DNA from: Sphingomonas lacunae
GTDB taxonomy: Bacteria; Pseudomonadota; Alphaproteobacteria; Sphingomonadales; Sphingomonadaceae
DNA: 64,000 nucleotides
Assembly: GCF_012979535.1 (NCBI RefSeq)
Contig: NZ_CP053015.1
Location: forward strand, 1,426,001-1,490,000
Direction: 5' to 3'
A program made the translations under genes and the position numbers. Within the stretch, counting starts at the first letter, position 1; the number at the start of each line of letters is the position of its first letter. Under the pieces are notes generated by a model. It was given only the letters and a program-made list of their open reading frames with translations. It ran no database searches and had not been told where the DNA came from. Of this stretch, positions 33,621 through 41,538 are shown piece by piece.

Positions 33621-34343
33621 ATGATCGACATCGTGGTGGACGGGAAACGCATCAACTGGGCAGGTAAGAAGGCCAAGACCTTCTATGAGAAGGCGGGCAA
33701 GGGCTTAGTTGTCCCCTCTGAACCGAGCGGATTTGGACCGCCGGTTGTGGCGGCACAGTTGAGCAAGGCAGATTCGCTTGAGCCCGTGCGCCGCGCGGCC
33801 CATCAGTTGCAGCGGAGTATCGCCCAGATGCACGGGCCGCTTATGGCCCTCGCTGATGACATGGCGATTATCTTCACCACCGGAGCGCGCCTGCGGGGGG
33901 ACCAGATCAAAAGTCTGTGGCAGCACGGTCGATTTGTGGTCAATGACCATATCTATGCGACCAGTCGTGGAGGCGCGACGATTGCCAGCGAGCGCCTTTC
34001 CCACATTCGCCACGATACTGTGTCGGGCTATGCCAAGCATGAACCCGGTGGCCTCGAATTCATCATTCTTCACGAGTTCATGCACATGACCGAAGCCGGT
34101 ATTGCGGTGTTCGCCGATGAATTTGCCGCTTATGCTAAGGCCAGCGGTGACCAACCCGGCAAACGTTATGATGATGGCAGCATTCATTTTCGGCGGACCG
34201 AACAATTTGTGAATGCGGCTGCGCGTGAACTGATGCGCGCGGCGGGGCTCAAATTGCCGCTGCAGACCAAGTCAGAGCCGCCTGACAGCTATTCGAAAGA
34301 CAATATGCCGCCCTATGGTTACGAGATGGAAGCCATCCATTGA
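33621..34343 (+). CDS. Unrecognised protein with an HExxH zinc-protease motif
   Basis: A 240-residue protein with no signal peptide or membrane segment. 'LEFIILHEFMHMTEAG' holds HEFMH (residues 151-155) in a hydrophobic helix, the classic zincin site. Candidate third ligands are the glutamates in 'FADEFAAYAK' or 'RTEQFVNAAARELM'. The N-terminal 'MIDIVVDGKRINWAGKKAKT' resembles nothing I know. The ATG at 33621 has GGGGG six bases upstream; 33597 is an alternative. It follows the LytTR gene by 81 bp. Function unknown: a cytoplasmic protease or an exported toxin-like peptidase are both possible. Confidence 0.72.
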   Translation: MIDIVVDGKRINWAGKKAKTFYEKAGKGLVVPSEPSGFGPPVVAAQLSKADSLEPVRRAAHQLQRSIAQMHGPLMALADDMAIIFTTGARLRGDQIKSLWQHGRFVVNDHIYATSRGGATIASERLSHIRHDTVSGYAKHEPGGLEFIILHEFMHMTEAGIAVFADEFAAYAKASGDQPGKRYDDGSIHFRRTEQFVNAAARELMRAAGLKLPLQTKSEPPDSYSKDNMPPYGYEMEAIH

Positions 34344-34391
34344 GCAGCTGATCTGCTGGCATCGGTCGCAAGGGCATGGCATGGCACGTCC

Positions 34392-34772
34392 ATGACCCTG
34401 ATTGACCGCATCCGTTCATGGGCGCACGCTCTCAAACGCGACACGCTGGCGCTTTGGATTGCCGCACGCAGTCCGGATACACCGTTCATCGCCAAACTCG
34501 TCGCAGCGGCGGTTGCTGCCTATGCCTTCAGCCCGATAGACCTGATTCCCGACTTTATTCCCGTCATCGGCCTGCTCGATGACATCATCCTGATTCCGCT
34601 CGGTATCGAACTGGCGTTGCGACTCATCCCGCACGAGCTGATGGAGCGTTTCCGTGCCGAGGCCGAAGCCCGCGAGAATGAACCGCGCAGTTTGGTGGCC
34701 GGTGCAATCATTGTCGCCGTCTGGCTGGCCTTTCTCCTGTGGCTCAGCTGGGAATTGCTCAAATATCATTGA
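34392..34772 (+). CDS. DUF1232 (YkvA) membrane protein
   Basis: A 126-residue protein. The DUF1232 core 'AAYAFSPIDLIPDFIPVIGL' plus 'LDDIILIPLGIELALRLIP' is diagnostic, followed by a C-terminal transmembrane helix ('LVAGAIIVAVWLAFLLWLSW'). Function is unknown throughout the family. It converges on tadA with 15 bp between stops. Confidence 0.88.
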   Translation: MTLIDRIRSWAHALKRDTLALWIAARSPDTPFIAKLVAAAVAAYAFSPIDLIPDFIPVIGLLDDIILIPLGIELALRLIPHELMERFRAEAEARENEPRSLVAGAIIVAVWLAFLLWLSWELLKYH

Positions 34773-34787
34773 TGATTTGGCGGGCGT

Positions 34788-35243
34788 TCAGCGCCGTTCG
34801 CCGAAAAACTCTCGCAAAATGGCGGCTGCTTCGGTTGCCATGATGCCGCCATAGACTTCGGGCTGATGATGAACCGTCGGTTGGGTGAACAGGCGCGGAC
34901 CATTGTCCACCGCGCCGCCTTTTGGATCATCCGCGGCATAATAAAGGCGGCTTATCCGCGCATGGGCAATGGCACCGGCGCACATGGCACAGGGCTCCAG
35001 CGTCACCCACAGGTCGCAACCGGTCAGCCGTTCGTCGCCAAGTGCCTTAGCTGCTGCCCGCATCGCAATGATCTCGGCATGGGCTGTCGGATCCTTGTGG
35101 CTGCGCGGGGCATTGGCGCCTTCTCCGACGACGCGCCCGTCCTTGACCACCACCGCACCTACCGGCACTTCACCGTCTTGCGCCGCAGCCTTGGCGAGCT
35201 CGACGGCGCGTGCCATATGAGGAAAAGGTACAGGGTGCGTCAT
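34788..35243 (-). CDS. tadA: tRNA-specific adenosine deaminase TadA
   Basis: A 151-residue zinc cytidine/adenosine-deaminase-fold enzyme that converts A34 to inosine in tRNA-Arg(ACG). Zinc and proton-shuttle residues lie in 'DPTAHAEIIAMRAAA' (HAE) and 'WVTLEPCAMCAGAI' (PCxxC). 'YYAADDPKGGAVDNGPRLFT' is typical of TadA. AGGGAC lies six bases before the ATG at 35243; longer in-frame readings run through the promoter region of rpmB. Confidence 0.93.
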   Translation of the reverse strand: MTHPVPFPHMARAVELAKAAAQDGEVPVGAVVVKDGRVVGEGANAPRSHKDPTAHAEIIAMRAAAKALGDERLTGCDLWVTLEPCAMCAGAIAHARISRLYYAADDPKGGAVDNGPRLFTQPTVHHQPEVYGGIMATEAAAILREFFGERR

Positions 35244-35354
35244 CGATTTGTCCCTTATCGTGCCTCGTCCTACTTGTCGCGCTTGACGAATCTGTCTGCG
35301 GCGGTTAGGCGCACGGCCTTTCCCGGACAAAATACAGCCAAGGGTTATTGAGAC

Positions 35355-35645
35355 ATGTCGCGCGTTTGCGAACTTACCGGCAAGGGCCGTCAGGTGGGCC
35401 ACAATGTGTCCCACGCCAACAACAAGACCAAGCGCACGTTCCTGCCGAACCTGCACAATGTCACGTTGATCTCCGACACGCTGGGTCAGAGCTTCAAGCT
35501 GCGCGTTTCGACGCATGGCCTGCGCTCGGTCGAGCATAACGGCGGTCTCGACAACTGGCTGCTGAAGACCAAGGACGACCTCCTGTCGACCAAGGCCCGC
35601 CGCCTGAAGCGCGACATTGCCAAGAAGCAGGCTGCCGCCGCCTGA
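35355..35645 (+). CDS. rpmB: 50S ribosomal protein L28
   Basis: A 96-residue basic ribosomal protein: '[20 protein letters not shown]' and '[17 protein letters not shown]' are the standard L28 opening, and '[20 protein letters not shown]' the middle. It stands alone; rpmG is not adjacent. Its length fits the alphaproteobacterial form with a longer C-terminal helix. Confidence 0.97.
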   Translation: MSRVCELTGKGRQVGHNVSHANNKTKRTFLPNLHNVTLISDTLGQSFKLRVSTHGLRSVEHNGGLDNWLLKTKDDLLSTKARRLKRDIAKKQAAAA

Positions 35646-35693
35646 TCTGGCCGGGCACCTTGGGTGCCTGTACCGTTCACACCATAGCTGATC

Positions 35694-35726
35694 GGCCCGG
35701 TCACCTTGTGTGCGCCGGGCTTTTCG
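35694..35726 (+). terminator. Probable terminator after rpmB
   Basis: GCCCGG (35695-35700) pairs with CCGGGC (35715-35720), with an inner CAC/GTG pairing, followed by TTTT. It lies 50 bp after the rpmB stop, before the convergent esterase-like gene. Confidence 0.55.
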
Positions 35727-35781
35727 CTTGCGCGCCCTTGTGACCTTTGATCAACCGGGCCTGTCTGGCCCGGAACCCTCA

Positions 35782-36879
35782 TCAGGGGACTGCAGCAAAA
35801 CCGGGCCGCGCGGTCGGCATGGCATCGCGTGGCAACAGTAATCTCAGCAACAAGGTGCGTTGCCACTTTGTCAGATTGTCGTCGGAAATCATCCAGATGA
35901 CGGCGCCTTCCGGGCTGTCTTCGACGGCCAGCCCCTCAAAATTCTCGGTCACCAGCGGCGGGCTGAACAGGGCCAATGTCTGGCTCCGCCAGATGCCACC
36001 TGTGCGAATCGTGTCGACATGCGCGACTGACAGGGTGGATACGAATCCGTCGACCAGGGACAGGCGCCGTTGCAGCAACAGAATGCGGCCATCGGGCAAT
36101 TGGGCCGCGTCTGTCACCCGCCCGCGGCCCTGGGCATCATAGGCGAACTGGATGGGTTCCGCGTTCGGCGACTCCACCGGATCGGTAGGGAACAACAAGG
36201 CCGCTGTCCCACCTCCGCCCCGTGCACCGGTCGTCTCGGAAAGGATCAGGAATCGGCCGTCGATAAGTCGTACCATCGCTTCGGCGCCACCATTGGCATG
36301 CCAGCGGCGCATGGCAGCGGGCGCCACATGACCGTCCGACCGGGCAAAGCCCCGACTGAACCGCCAGATCTGATTGCTATGCTCATAGGCGGCCCAAAAT
36401 TGTCCGCGGGCGCGATCGGCGGTCAACGCTTCCATGTCACGGTCGACCTTGAAATTGCCTTTGCCCGGCCCGGCGGGTGGCGGGGCGATGAACTGGCGGT
36501 CGATGCGGCCGTCACGGCCCAGCGTGAACCCGGCCAGCAAGCCCGTGTCACTGGCCAGCAGGAACCTTCGCTCATCGAGCAGCGCCATCGCCGAATATCC
36601 GCCAAAGCCGGTGTTGGCCGAATCAATCTCCCAGGCTTCGGTAATGATCAGTGTCCCGACCCGGCGATCGCTGGACCGGTCAGAATCGATGGCGACGGGT
36701 CTGGCACTGATCAGTTGGCTGTCGTTGCGTTGTGGCGGACGCAAGGATGCAAAGGGCGTCGGCAGCAAGACGAGCGCAATGAGAAAAAGCACAGAAATGC
36801 GGGCCCAGCGACTGATATGCGGGACAGGTCGGGAGGTTTGCACCTGATGGGCGATAGGCGTGCCCGCTAGTCTCGGCAA
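35782..36879 (-). CDS. Phytase-like esterase domain protein, membrane-anchored or secreted
   Basis: A 365-residue protein in which one hydrophobic segment near the N-terminus (about residues 27-45) precedes a beta-propeller-like domain matching the 'esterase-like activity of phytase' group: 'GFGGYSAMALLDERRFLLAS', 'DMEALTADRARGQFWAAYEH', 'NFEGLAVEDSPEGAVIWMIS', 'SDDN'. The start appears to be TTG at 36879, with AGGGAG five bases upstream; no in-frame ATG lies near, and GTG at 36843 is an alternative. Substrate unknown; exported phosphoesterase activity is inferred from family only. Confidence 0.8.
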   Translation of the reverse strand: MPRLAGTPIAHQVQTSRPVPHISRWARISVLFLIALVLLPTPFASLRPPQRNDSQLISARPVAIDSDRSSDRRVGTLIITEAWEIDSANTGFGGYSAMALLDERRFLLASDTGLLAGFTLGRDGRIDRQFIAPPPAGPGKGNFKVDRDMEALTADRARGQFWAAYEHSNQIWRFSRGFARSDGHVAPAAMRRWHANGGAEAMVRLIDGRFLILSETTGARGGGGTAALLFPTDPVESPNAEPIQFAYDAQGRGRVTDAAQLPDGRILLLQRRLSLVDGFVSTLSVAHVDTIRTGGIWRSQTLALFSPPLVTENFEGLAVEDSPEGAVIWMISDDNLTKWQRTLLLRLLLPRDAMPTARPGFAAVP

Positions 36880-36957
36880 GCATTGCTCCCTGAACCTTAG
36901 GCAACAAAGTCGTTCAGGAAGCGATCAACTCTCACTGTGCATAAAGGCTTCAAGACA

Positions 36958-36985
36958 GGGGTGAACCACTTTTGGCGTTCACCCC
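36958..36985 (+). promoter_or_regulatory. Perfect 9-bp inverted repeat upstream of the glycine-zipper gene
   Basis: GGGGTGAAC (36958-36966) and GTTCACCCC (36977-36985) are perfectly complementary with a 10-bp spacer, about 39 bp before the start codon. No T-run follows. This may be a dimeric repressor or activator site, or a leader hairpin; inferred. Confidence 0.5.
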
Positions 36986-37023
36986 GGGCCTGTGAAAACA
37001 TAGTGGGACCAAGGAGCACGACC

Positions 37024-37455
37024 ATGAAGAAATCGATACTCAGCATCGTTGCCGCCGCGACCATCGCCTCTGGTTTTGCTTCGGTTCCGACCGTCGCCGC
37101 TGCCCAATATTATGATCGCGGCGGTTATGAAGACCGTTATCGCGACCGTTATGACCGCCGCGAATATCGCCGTGATCAGCGCCGCGAGCATCGCCGGGAC
37201 TATCGCCGGGGTGACTATTACCGGGGCGGCTATGATCGCGGCCATTACAATGATCGTGGCTATTATGATGGCCGTGGCTATCGTGGTTGTTCGGATGGCA
37301 GCGGCGGCACGATCATTGGCGGGGTCGCCGGTGCTCTCGCTGGCCGTGAACTGGCCGGGCGTCGCGGAGACCGCACAGCCGGTGCCATCATTGGCGGTGC
37401 CATCGGTGCCCTTGCCGGCCGCGCCATCGATCGCAGCGACAATCGCTGCCGCTGA
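37024..37455 (+). CDS. Glycine-zipper 2TM-domain envelope protein with Tyr/Arg/Asp-rich arm
   Basis: A 143-residue protein with a signal peptide (MKKSILSIVAAATIASGFAS, cleavage near AAA|Q). A striking hydrophilic stretch of about 60 residues is built almost wholly from Tyr, Arg, Asp and Gly (e.g. YDRGGYEDRYRDRYDRREYR). The C-terminal glycine zipper reads 'GGTIIGGVAGALAGRELAG' and 'GAIIGGAIGALAGRAIDR'. The zipper can form tight membrane helices, as in SlyB/RcnB-like envelope proteins. The start is fixed by the signal peptide and GGAGC upstream. Role unknown. Confidence 0.88.
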   Translation: MKKSILSIVAAATIASGFASVPTVAAAQYYDRGGYEDRYRDRYDRREYRRDQRREHRRDYRRGDYYRGGYDRGHYNDRGYYDGRGYRGCSDGSGGTIIGGVAGALAGRELAGRRGDRTAGAIIGGAIGALAGRAIDRSDNRCR

Positions 37456-37467
37456 TCATCGATCAAA

Positions 37468-37487
37468 GGGGGGCTTGCCCGCCCCCC
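37468..37487 (+). terminator. GC-rich hairpin after the glycine-zipper gene
   Basis: GGGGGGC (37468-37474) pairs with GCCCCCC (37481-37487) 13 bp after the stop. No T-run follows. It is a candidate mRNA-end hairpin. Confidence 0.4.
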
Positions 37488-37525
37488 GATGCGCGTCTCG
37501 CGCTGCTGACCTGTTCCACCTTGCA

Positions 37526-37550
37526 GCCCGCCGTTCATTCGGCGGGCTTG
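37526..37550 (+). terminator. Second hairpin before ppx/gppA, terminator-like
   Basis: GCCCGCCG (37526-37533) and CGGCGGGC (37540-37547) form a perfect 8-bp stem with a TTCATT loop, followed by a poor T-tract (TTGT). With the preceding hairpin it probably insulates the glycine-zipper gene from ppx/gppA. Confidence 0.5.
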
Positions 37551-37638
37551 TCACTTTGGCCACCAAGCCCTAGCATCATGTCCAAGTACCGCGTCGGCAT
37601 CTCCCGGCGTGGAGAGCATAAATGAGTGGCGAGCGACA

Positions 37639-38844
37639 ATGGCGGACCAGGGCAACTCCGGCCCCGCTCCCGCTCCAGGCAGTCGGCGGCGGTTCCGGGG
37701 GAACGGCGGCGGACGACGGAGCGGCGTGGGCAAGGGCACCCGGACATCGGGTGTGAATGGACCAATTGGCCGGTCGCCGGCGCCACATGCGCCTGCGCAA
37801 GCGCCCATGTCCGTGCCGGACGAGGGGCAGGCCCGATTTCCCCGTCGGCCCACTTTTGCCGCACTCGATCTCGGTACCAACAACTGCCGCCTGCTCATCG
37901 CCCGTCCGGACGGGCCTGATTTCATCATCGTTGATGCGTTCTCCCGTATTGTCCGTCTGGGAGAGGGGCTCGCCGCCTCCGGCCGGATCAGTGACGCGGC
38001 GATGGACCGTGCGGTCGATGCACTGGCCATCTGTGCCGACAAGCTCCGCCGCCGCCGCGTGCTCCTTTCGCGCGCCGTGGCGACAGAGGCGTGCCGCCGC
38101 GCGGTCAACGGACGCGAATTCATCGACCGGGTGCGTGATGAAACCGGCATCGTCCTCGACATCATATCGGCGGAGGAAGAGGCAAGGCTCGCCGTGCTCG
38201 GCTGTCACCAACTGCTCAGCCCCGGTGAAGGCCCGGCGCTGATCTTTGACATTGGCGGTGGCTCGACCGAACTGGTCCTGCTCGATGACAGCGGTGGTGA
38301 TCCGGTCATTCTCGACTGGCAGAGCGTGCCGTGGGGCGTTGTCACCCTGACCGAGGCGGAACGCCACGACAGCGACGATCCTTGCGCCCGTGTCGCCGCC
38401 TATGAGGCGATGCGCCGCCATGTCCGCACCTCGTTCCTCGCCTTTGCCGACCGCATTTCCCGCCGCTGGCCGGGGCCGAGCGGGTCTGGGTTGCGGTTGC
38501 TCGGCACCAGCGGCACGGTAACGACGCTGGCCAGCTTGTTCCTCGACCTCCCCTCCTATGACCGGTCAAAGGTTGATGGCCTCAACGTCGCCACCAGCGA
38601 CATGCGCGCCGTGTGCGAACAACTGGCCTCCATGTCGCTCAGCCAGCGCGAACAGCTCGCCTGTGTCGGGCGGGAGCGCGCCGATCTGGTCGTTGCCGGC
38701 TGCGCGGTGCTTGAGGAGATCTGCGATATCTGGCCGGCACCGGCGCTTGATGTGGCTGACCGCGGCATCCGCGAAGGCGTGCTCCGTCAGATGATGCGGG
38801 CCCATGCCCAGGGCGGGCACACAGGATCAGGAGCGGGCGCATGA
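37639..38844 (+). CDS. Ppx/GppA-family phosphatase (exopolyphosphatase or pppGpp phosphohydrolase)
   Basis: A 401-residue ASKHA-fold enzyme. The N-terminal ~70 residues are basic and low in complexity. The catalytic domain begins 'TFAALDLGTNNCRLLIARPD', with 'LIFDIGGGSTELVLLDD' and 'LRLLGTSGTVTTLASLFLDL' as the phosphate-binding loops. It may hydrolyse polyphosphate or pppGpp, linking to Rsh also in this window; sequence alone does not decide. The ATG at 37639 was chosen over the in-frame GTG at 37609. It overlaps rlmE by ATGA. Confidence 0.9.
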   Translation: MADQGNSGPAPAPGSRRRFRGNGGGRRSGVGKGTRTSGVNGPIGRSPAPHAPAQAPMSVPDEGQARFPRRPTFAALDLGTNNCRLLIARPDGPDFIIVDAFSRIVRLGEGLAASGRISDAAMDRAVDALAICADKLRRRRVLLSRAVATEACRRAVNGREFIDRVRDETGIVLDIISAEEEARLAVLGCHQLLSPGEGPALIFDIGGGSTELVLLDDSGGDPVILDWQSVPWGVVTLTEAERHDSDDPCARVAAYEAMRRHVRTSFLAFADRISRRWPGPSGSGLRLLGTSGTVTTLASLFLDLPSYDRSKVDGLNVATSDMRAVCEQLASMSLSQREQLACVGRERADLVVAGCAVLEEICDIWPAPALDVADRGIREGVLRQMMRAHAQGGHTGSGAGA

Positions 38845-39530
38845 GCACCGGCACACGCGGCAGTGCGGGCCGTACCCGCGTCAAGACGGCTCGCCGCCGT
38901 ACCGCGCAATCAACCCGCTGGCTCTCGCGCCAGCTCAATGACCCCTATGTCAAACGCGCCAAGGCTGAGGGCTATCGCAGCCGCGCCGCCTACAAGCTGA
39001 TCGAGCTTGACGAGAAATTCAGTCTGCTCAAGGGCGTGCGCGCCGTGGTTGATCTCGGCATCGCGCCGGGCGGCTGGTCACAGGTTGTCCGCCGCCTTGC
39101 CCCGCAAGCCGCCATCGTTGGCATCGACCTGTTGCCAGTCGATCCGATTGAGGGGGTCACCATCTTCCAGATGGATTTCATGGACGATGCTGCACCCGGC
39201 AAGCTGATGGAAACGCTCGGCCGTGCGCCGGATTTCGTTATGTCCGACATGGCGGCGAACACTGTTGGCCACCAACAGACCGATCATTTGCGTACCCTGG
39301 GCCTCGCCGAAGCCGCCGCCGAATTCGCCATAGAGGTGCTCGCTCCCGGCGGCACCTTCATCGCCAAGGTCTTTCAGGGCGGCACCGACCGCCAACTCCT
39401 CACCCGCCTCAAACAGGAATTCGTTACCGTCAAACACGCCAAACCCCCGTCGAGCCGCAAGGGCAGTCCTGAACTGTTCGTCGTGGCACAGGGGAAAAAA
39501 CCAAGGGCGGCGGACGAGCGCGAGGGCTAG
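38841..39530 (+). CDS. rlmE: 23S rRNA 2'-O-methyltransferase RlmE (FtsJ/RrmJ)
   Basis: A 229-residue SAM enzyme that methylates U2552 of 23S rRNA. The catalytic K-D-K-E tetrad is visible in 'RSRAAYKLIELDEKF', 'DFVMSDMAANTVGHQQTDH', 'TFIAKVFQGG' and 'KGSPELFVVAQG'. The SAM loop is 'VVDLGIAPGGWSQVV'. It has a basic N-terminal arm of about 30 residues. It follows ppx/gppA with a four-base overlap, an arrangement common in alphaproteobacteria, so the two are co-translated. Confidence 0.95.
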   Translation: MSTGTRGSAGRTRVKTARRRTAQSTRWLSRQLNDPYVKRAKAEGYRSRAAYKLIELDEKFSLLKGVRAVVDLGIAPGGWSQVVRRLAPQAAIVGIDLLPVDPIEGVTIFQMDFMDDAAPGKLMETLGRAPDFVMSDMAANTVGHQQTDHLRTLGLAEAAAEFAIEVLAPGGTFIAKVFQGGTDRQLLTRLKQEFVTVKHAKPPSSRKGSPELFVVAQGKKPRAADEREG

Positions 39531-40220
39531 GCTGCCCGGTGAGCGGAACTGCCAGGTCAGCGCTATGCGGTTCTGGACCCCGATTTTCGTCGGGGTACCC
39601 GCACCGCTCGGGAGGGAGGCAAGAAAGAACAAAAGTGGATCAAATTCCGCTTTCCTACATGGCATAGAGTGTGAGACCCTCCCGCCATGCTGGCGATCTT
39701 GGTCTTTTGGCTGCAACTGCTTTCCTTCCCCCTTGATGGGGGAAGGTTGCGGAGCCTTGCCAGCTTGCTGGTCCGGCCGAGTTGGACGAGGGTGAATGGC
39801 GTCGCCTCTGCGACCGTCTCCGAGGGACAAGGTGCCGCACTGTATTGCTGTATTAGGTTTACACATCACCTCAAAAAACAGCCCTGAAACCCGCAGGCGG
39901 GCGTTGAATCACCCCTCTGGAGTGTAAACCAGTGTCAACCGGATATTGTCCCGTTGCGGCGTCCCGCCGCCCGGATTTGCGCGCCCATGGCGTGTCGACC
40001 CCGATGATTTTTCCCGTCACTCGGCGTCGACTGCTGACCTGGGAGAATTGGAAGTTGTCCATCCGGCAGGATTCGTCCCCTCCGTCGGCGGAGCCGACAA
40101 ACGGAGGACTCGCAGGTTCGCTGTACTGGGGAAGAGTTGGCGCGCCCGGCAGGATTCGAACCGCCCGTCGGCGGAGCCGACAAACGGAGGACTCGCAGGT
40201 TCGCTGTACTGGGGAAGAGT
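39531..40220. other. 690-bp gene-free, repeat-rich stretch between rlmE and tRNA-Arg
   Basis: No convincing gene is present. It holds a CCCCGA/TCGGGG hairpin (about 39577-39594), a perfect 9-bp-arm palindrome typical of dispersed REP-like elements (39724-39746), and two 83-bp tandem units derived in part from the 3' end of the adjacent tRNA (40063-40228). The texture suggests a landing or decay zone next to a tRNA gene. Confidence 0.6.
39724..39746. repeat. REP-like palindrome
   Basis: CCTTCCCCC (39724-39732) and GGGGGAAGG (39738-39746) are perfect complements with a TTGAT loop. This 'CTTCCCCCTTGATGGGGGAAGG'-style element, with the following GAGGGTGA tail, resembles dispersed intergenic palindromes of sphingomonads as I recall them; copy number cannot be judged from one window. 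Confidence 0.5.
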
Positions 40221-40228
40221 TGGCGCGC
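40063..40228 (-). repeat. Two tandem 83-bp repeats containing tRNA-Arg 3'-end fragments
   Basis: Units 40063-40145 and 40146-40228 differ only at four positions inside a 7-base window. Each contains the stem GTCGGC-GGA-GCCGAC. The 25 nt at 40138-40162 are identical to the tRNA's 3' end (40221-40245), including the encoded CCA, the acceptor strand and most of the T arm. A third partial copy begins at 40229 inside the tRNA. The array therefore arose by duplication across the tRNA end. Confidence 0.9.
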
Positions 40229-40297
40229 CCGGCAGGATTCGAACCTGCGACCACCCGCTTAGAAGGCGGGTGCTCTATCCAGCTGAGCTACGGGCGC
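40221..40297 (-). tRNA. tRNA-Arg (anticodon TCT)
   Basis: A 77-nt cloverleaf on the minus strand. Acceptor GCGCCCG pairs with CGGGCGC, followed by discriminator G and an encoded CCA. The D arm is GCTC/GAGC, the anticodon stem CCCGC/GCGGG with loop CTTCTAA (anticodon TCT, reading AGA), and the T arm GCAGG-TTCGAAT-CCTGC. All stems pair fully. The 3' end is followed on the minus strand by tandem fragments of itself. Confidence 0.97.
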
Positions 40298-40353
40298 CCG
40301 GCGCTTTCCCTAGCGCGCTTTGCAGCAAACGGAAACATGGTTAGACAGGCGTC

Positions 40354-41085
40354 ATGAGCGAAACATCCTCCACCGCCCCGATCCGCGCCATCCGCGCTTC
40401 GGAGGTCAGCGGCAAGCCCTTGCGCTACTATGATTTTGTCATGGCGGCCTTTGTCGCGGTGCTGCTGCTCTCCAACGTCATCGGCGCGGCCAAGCTCAGC
40501 GAAGTCGGCGGTTTTGTCTTTGGTGCTGGCATCCTGTTTTTCCCGATCAGCTATGTGCTGGGCGACATATTGACCGAGGTTTACGGCTATGCCCGCGCCC
40601 GTCGCGTCATCTGGGCGGGTTTCGTCGGCTTGCTGTTCATGGCGCTGATGAGCTGGGCGGTCGTCGCCATGCCGCCTGCGCCGGGCTGGGAGGGGCAGGG
40701 TGCCTATGAACAGGTGTTTGGGCAGGTGTGGCGCATTGTGATCGCCTCAATCACCGCCTTTTGGGTCGGGGAATTCGTCAACAGCTATGTCCTCGCCCGC
40801 ATGAAGGTCTGGACCAGCGGGCGCATGCTATGGACACGCACCATCGGCTCGACCATCGTTGGTCAGGGGTTTGATAGCCTGATTTTCTACCCGGTCGCCT
40901 TTTATGGCACCTGGTCGAACGAACAACTTGTCACCGTGATGGTGACCAACTGGGCACTGAAGGTGGCATGGGAAGCGGCGCTTACGCCGGTTACCTATGT
41001 CGTCGTCAACACACTCAAGCGACGCGAAGGCCTCGACCTGTACGACGAGGATACGGACTTCTCGCCGTTCCACGCCAAGGTTTGA
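40354..41085 (+). CDS. Queuosine precursor transporter (YhhQ family)
   Basis: A 243-residue inner-membrane protein with about six helices. YhhQ-family features include 'FFPISYVLGDILTEVYGYAR' (the family signature), 'FWVGEFVNSYVLARMKV' and 'RTIGSTIVGQGFDSLIFYPV'. It imports preQ0/preQ1 for queuosine modification of tRNA. Queuosine genes themselves are not in the window. It diverges from tRNA-Arg by 56 bp. Confidence 0.9.
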   Translation: MSETSSTAPIRAIRASEVSGKPLRYYDFVMAAFVAVLLLSNVIGAAKLSEVGGFVFGAGILFFPISYVLGDILTEVYGYARARRVIWAGFVGLLFMALMSWAVVAMPPAPGWEGQGAYEQVFGQVWRIVIASITAFWVGEFVNSYVLARMKVWTSGRMLWTRTIGSTIVGQGFDSLIFYPVAFYGTWSNEQLVTVMVTNWALKVAWEAALTPVTYVVVNTLKRREGLDLYDEDTDFSPFHAKV

Positions 41086-41127
41086 GCTGGACTAGCCGAA
41101 CAGAGCATCGTGCCAGAGACTATCATC

Positions 41128-41508
41128 ATGGACTTCCAGCAGTGGAAGCTAGGCGTCATTGAGGCCACCGACCTCGCCAAGGATGCGCTGCACATCCACA
41201 TCGGGCTTATGGCCTTTGTCCTTGCCCGCCTTTGCTGGCGCTGGCGGGGCGGCTGGTTCGTCGCCTGGCTCATTGCGCTGGCCTTTGCCGTGGGCGGGGA
41301 GTGGCTCGACATCCGCGCCGAACAGGCAGAGGGCGCGCTCCAGCCCAAGGCTGCGCATTGGCATGACATATGGAACACGATGGTTTGGCCGACCATCCTT
41401 TTGCTTGTCGGGCGGTGGTTGCACCCCCGGTCCAAACCACCGAAGGGGGGGATCCTTGAGGCTGCCGAGAGTTACCCGGAAAAGGAGGAAAGGATAGCGG
41501 CCAAATGA
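41128..41508 (+). CDS. Small membrane protein of unknown function
   Basis: A 126-residue protein with about three hydrophobic helices: 'IHIGLMAFVLARLCW', 'WFVAWLIALAFAVGGEW', 'IWNTMVWPTILLLVGRWL'. The helices carry conserved-looking polar residues (HIHIG, GEWLDIR, HWHDIWN), which hints at metal or lipid chemistry. No family recognised with confidence. GTG at 41110 is an alternative start. It follows the transporter by 42 bp, so co-transcription is possible, and it converges on purQ. Confidence 0.7.
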   Translation: MDFQQWKLGVIEATDLAKDALHIHIGLMAFVLARLCWRWRGGWFVAWLIALAFAVGGEWLDIRAEQAEGALQPKAAHWHDIWNTMVWPTILLLVGRWLHPRSKPPKGGILEAAESYPEKEERIAAK

Positions 41509-41538
41509 CCCTGTCCGAGGCGTTCCGGCTGTGCTTGG

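Noticed and set aside
40063..40245. Possible CRISPR-like array
   Set aside because: Only two and a partial 83-bp unit occur, directly abutting with no spacers; they derive from the tRNA end.
39932..40357. 141-residue ORF across the tRNA region with 'GFEPATTRLEGG'
   Set aside because: This is the well-known false translation across the antisense of a tRNA gene; the repeats inside it are tRNA-derived.
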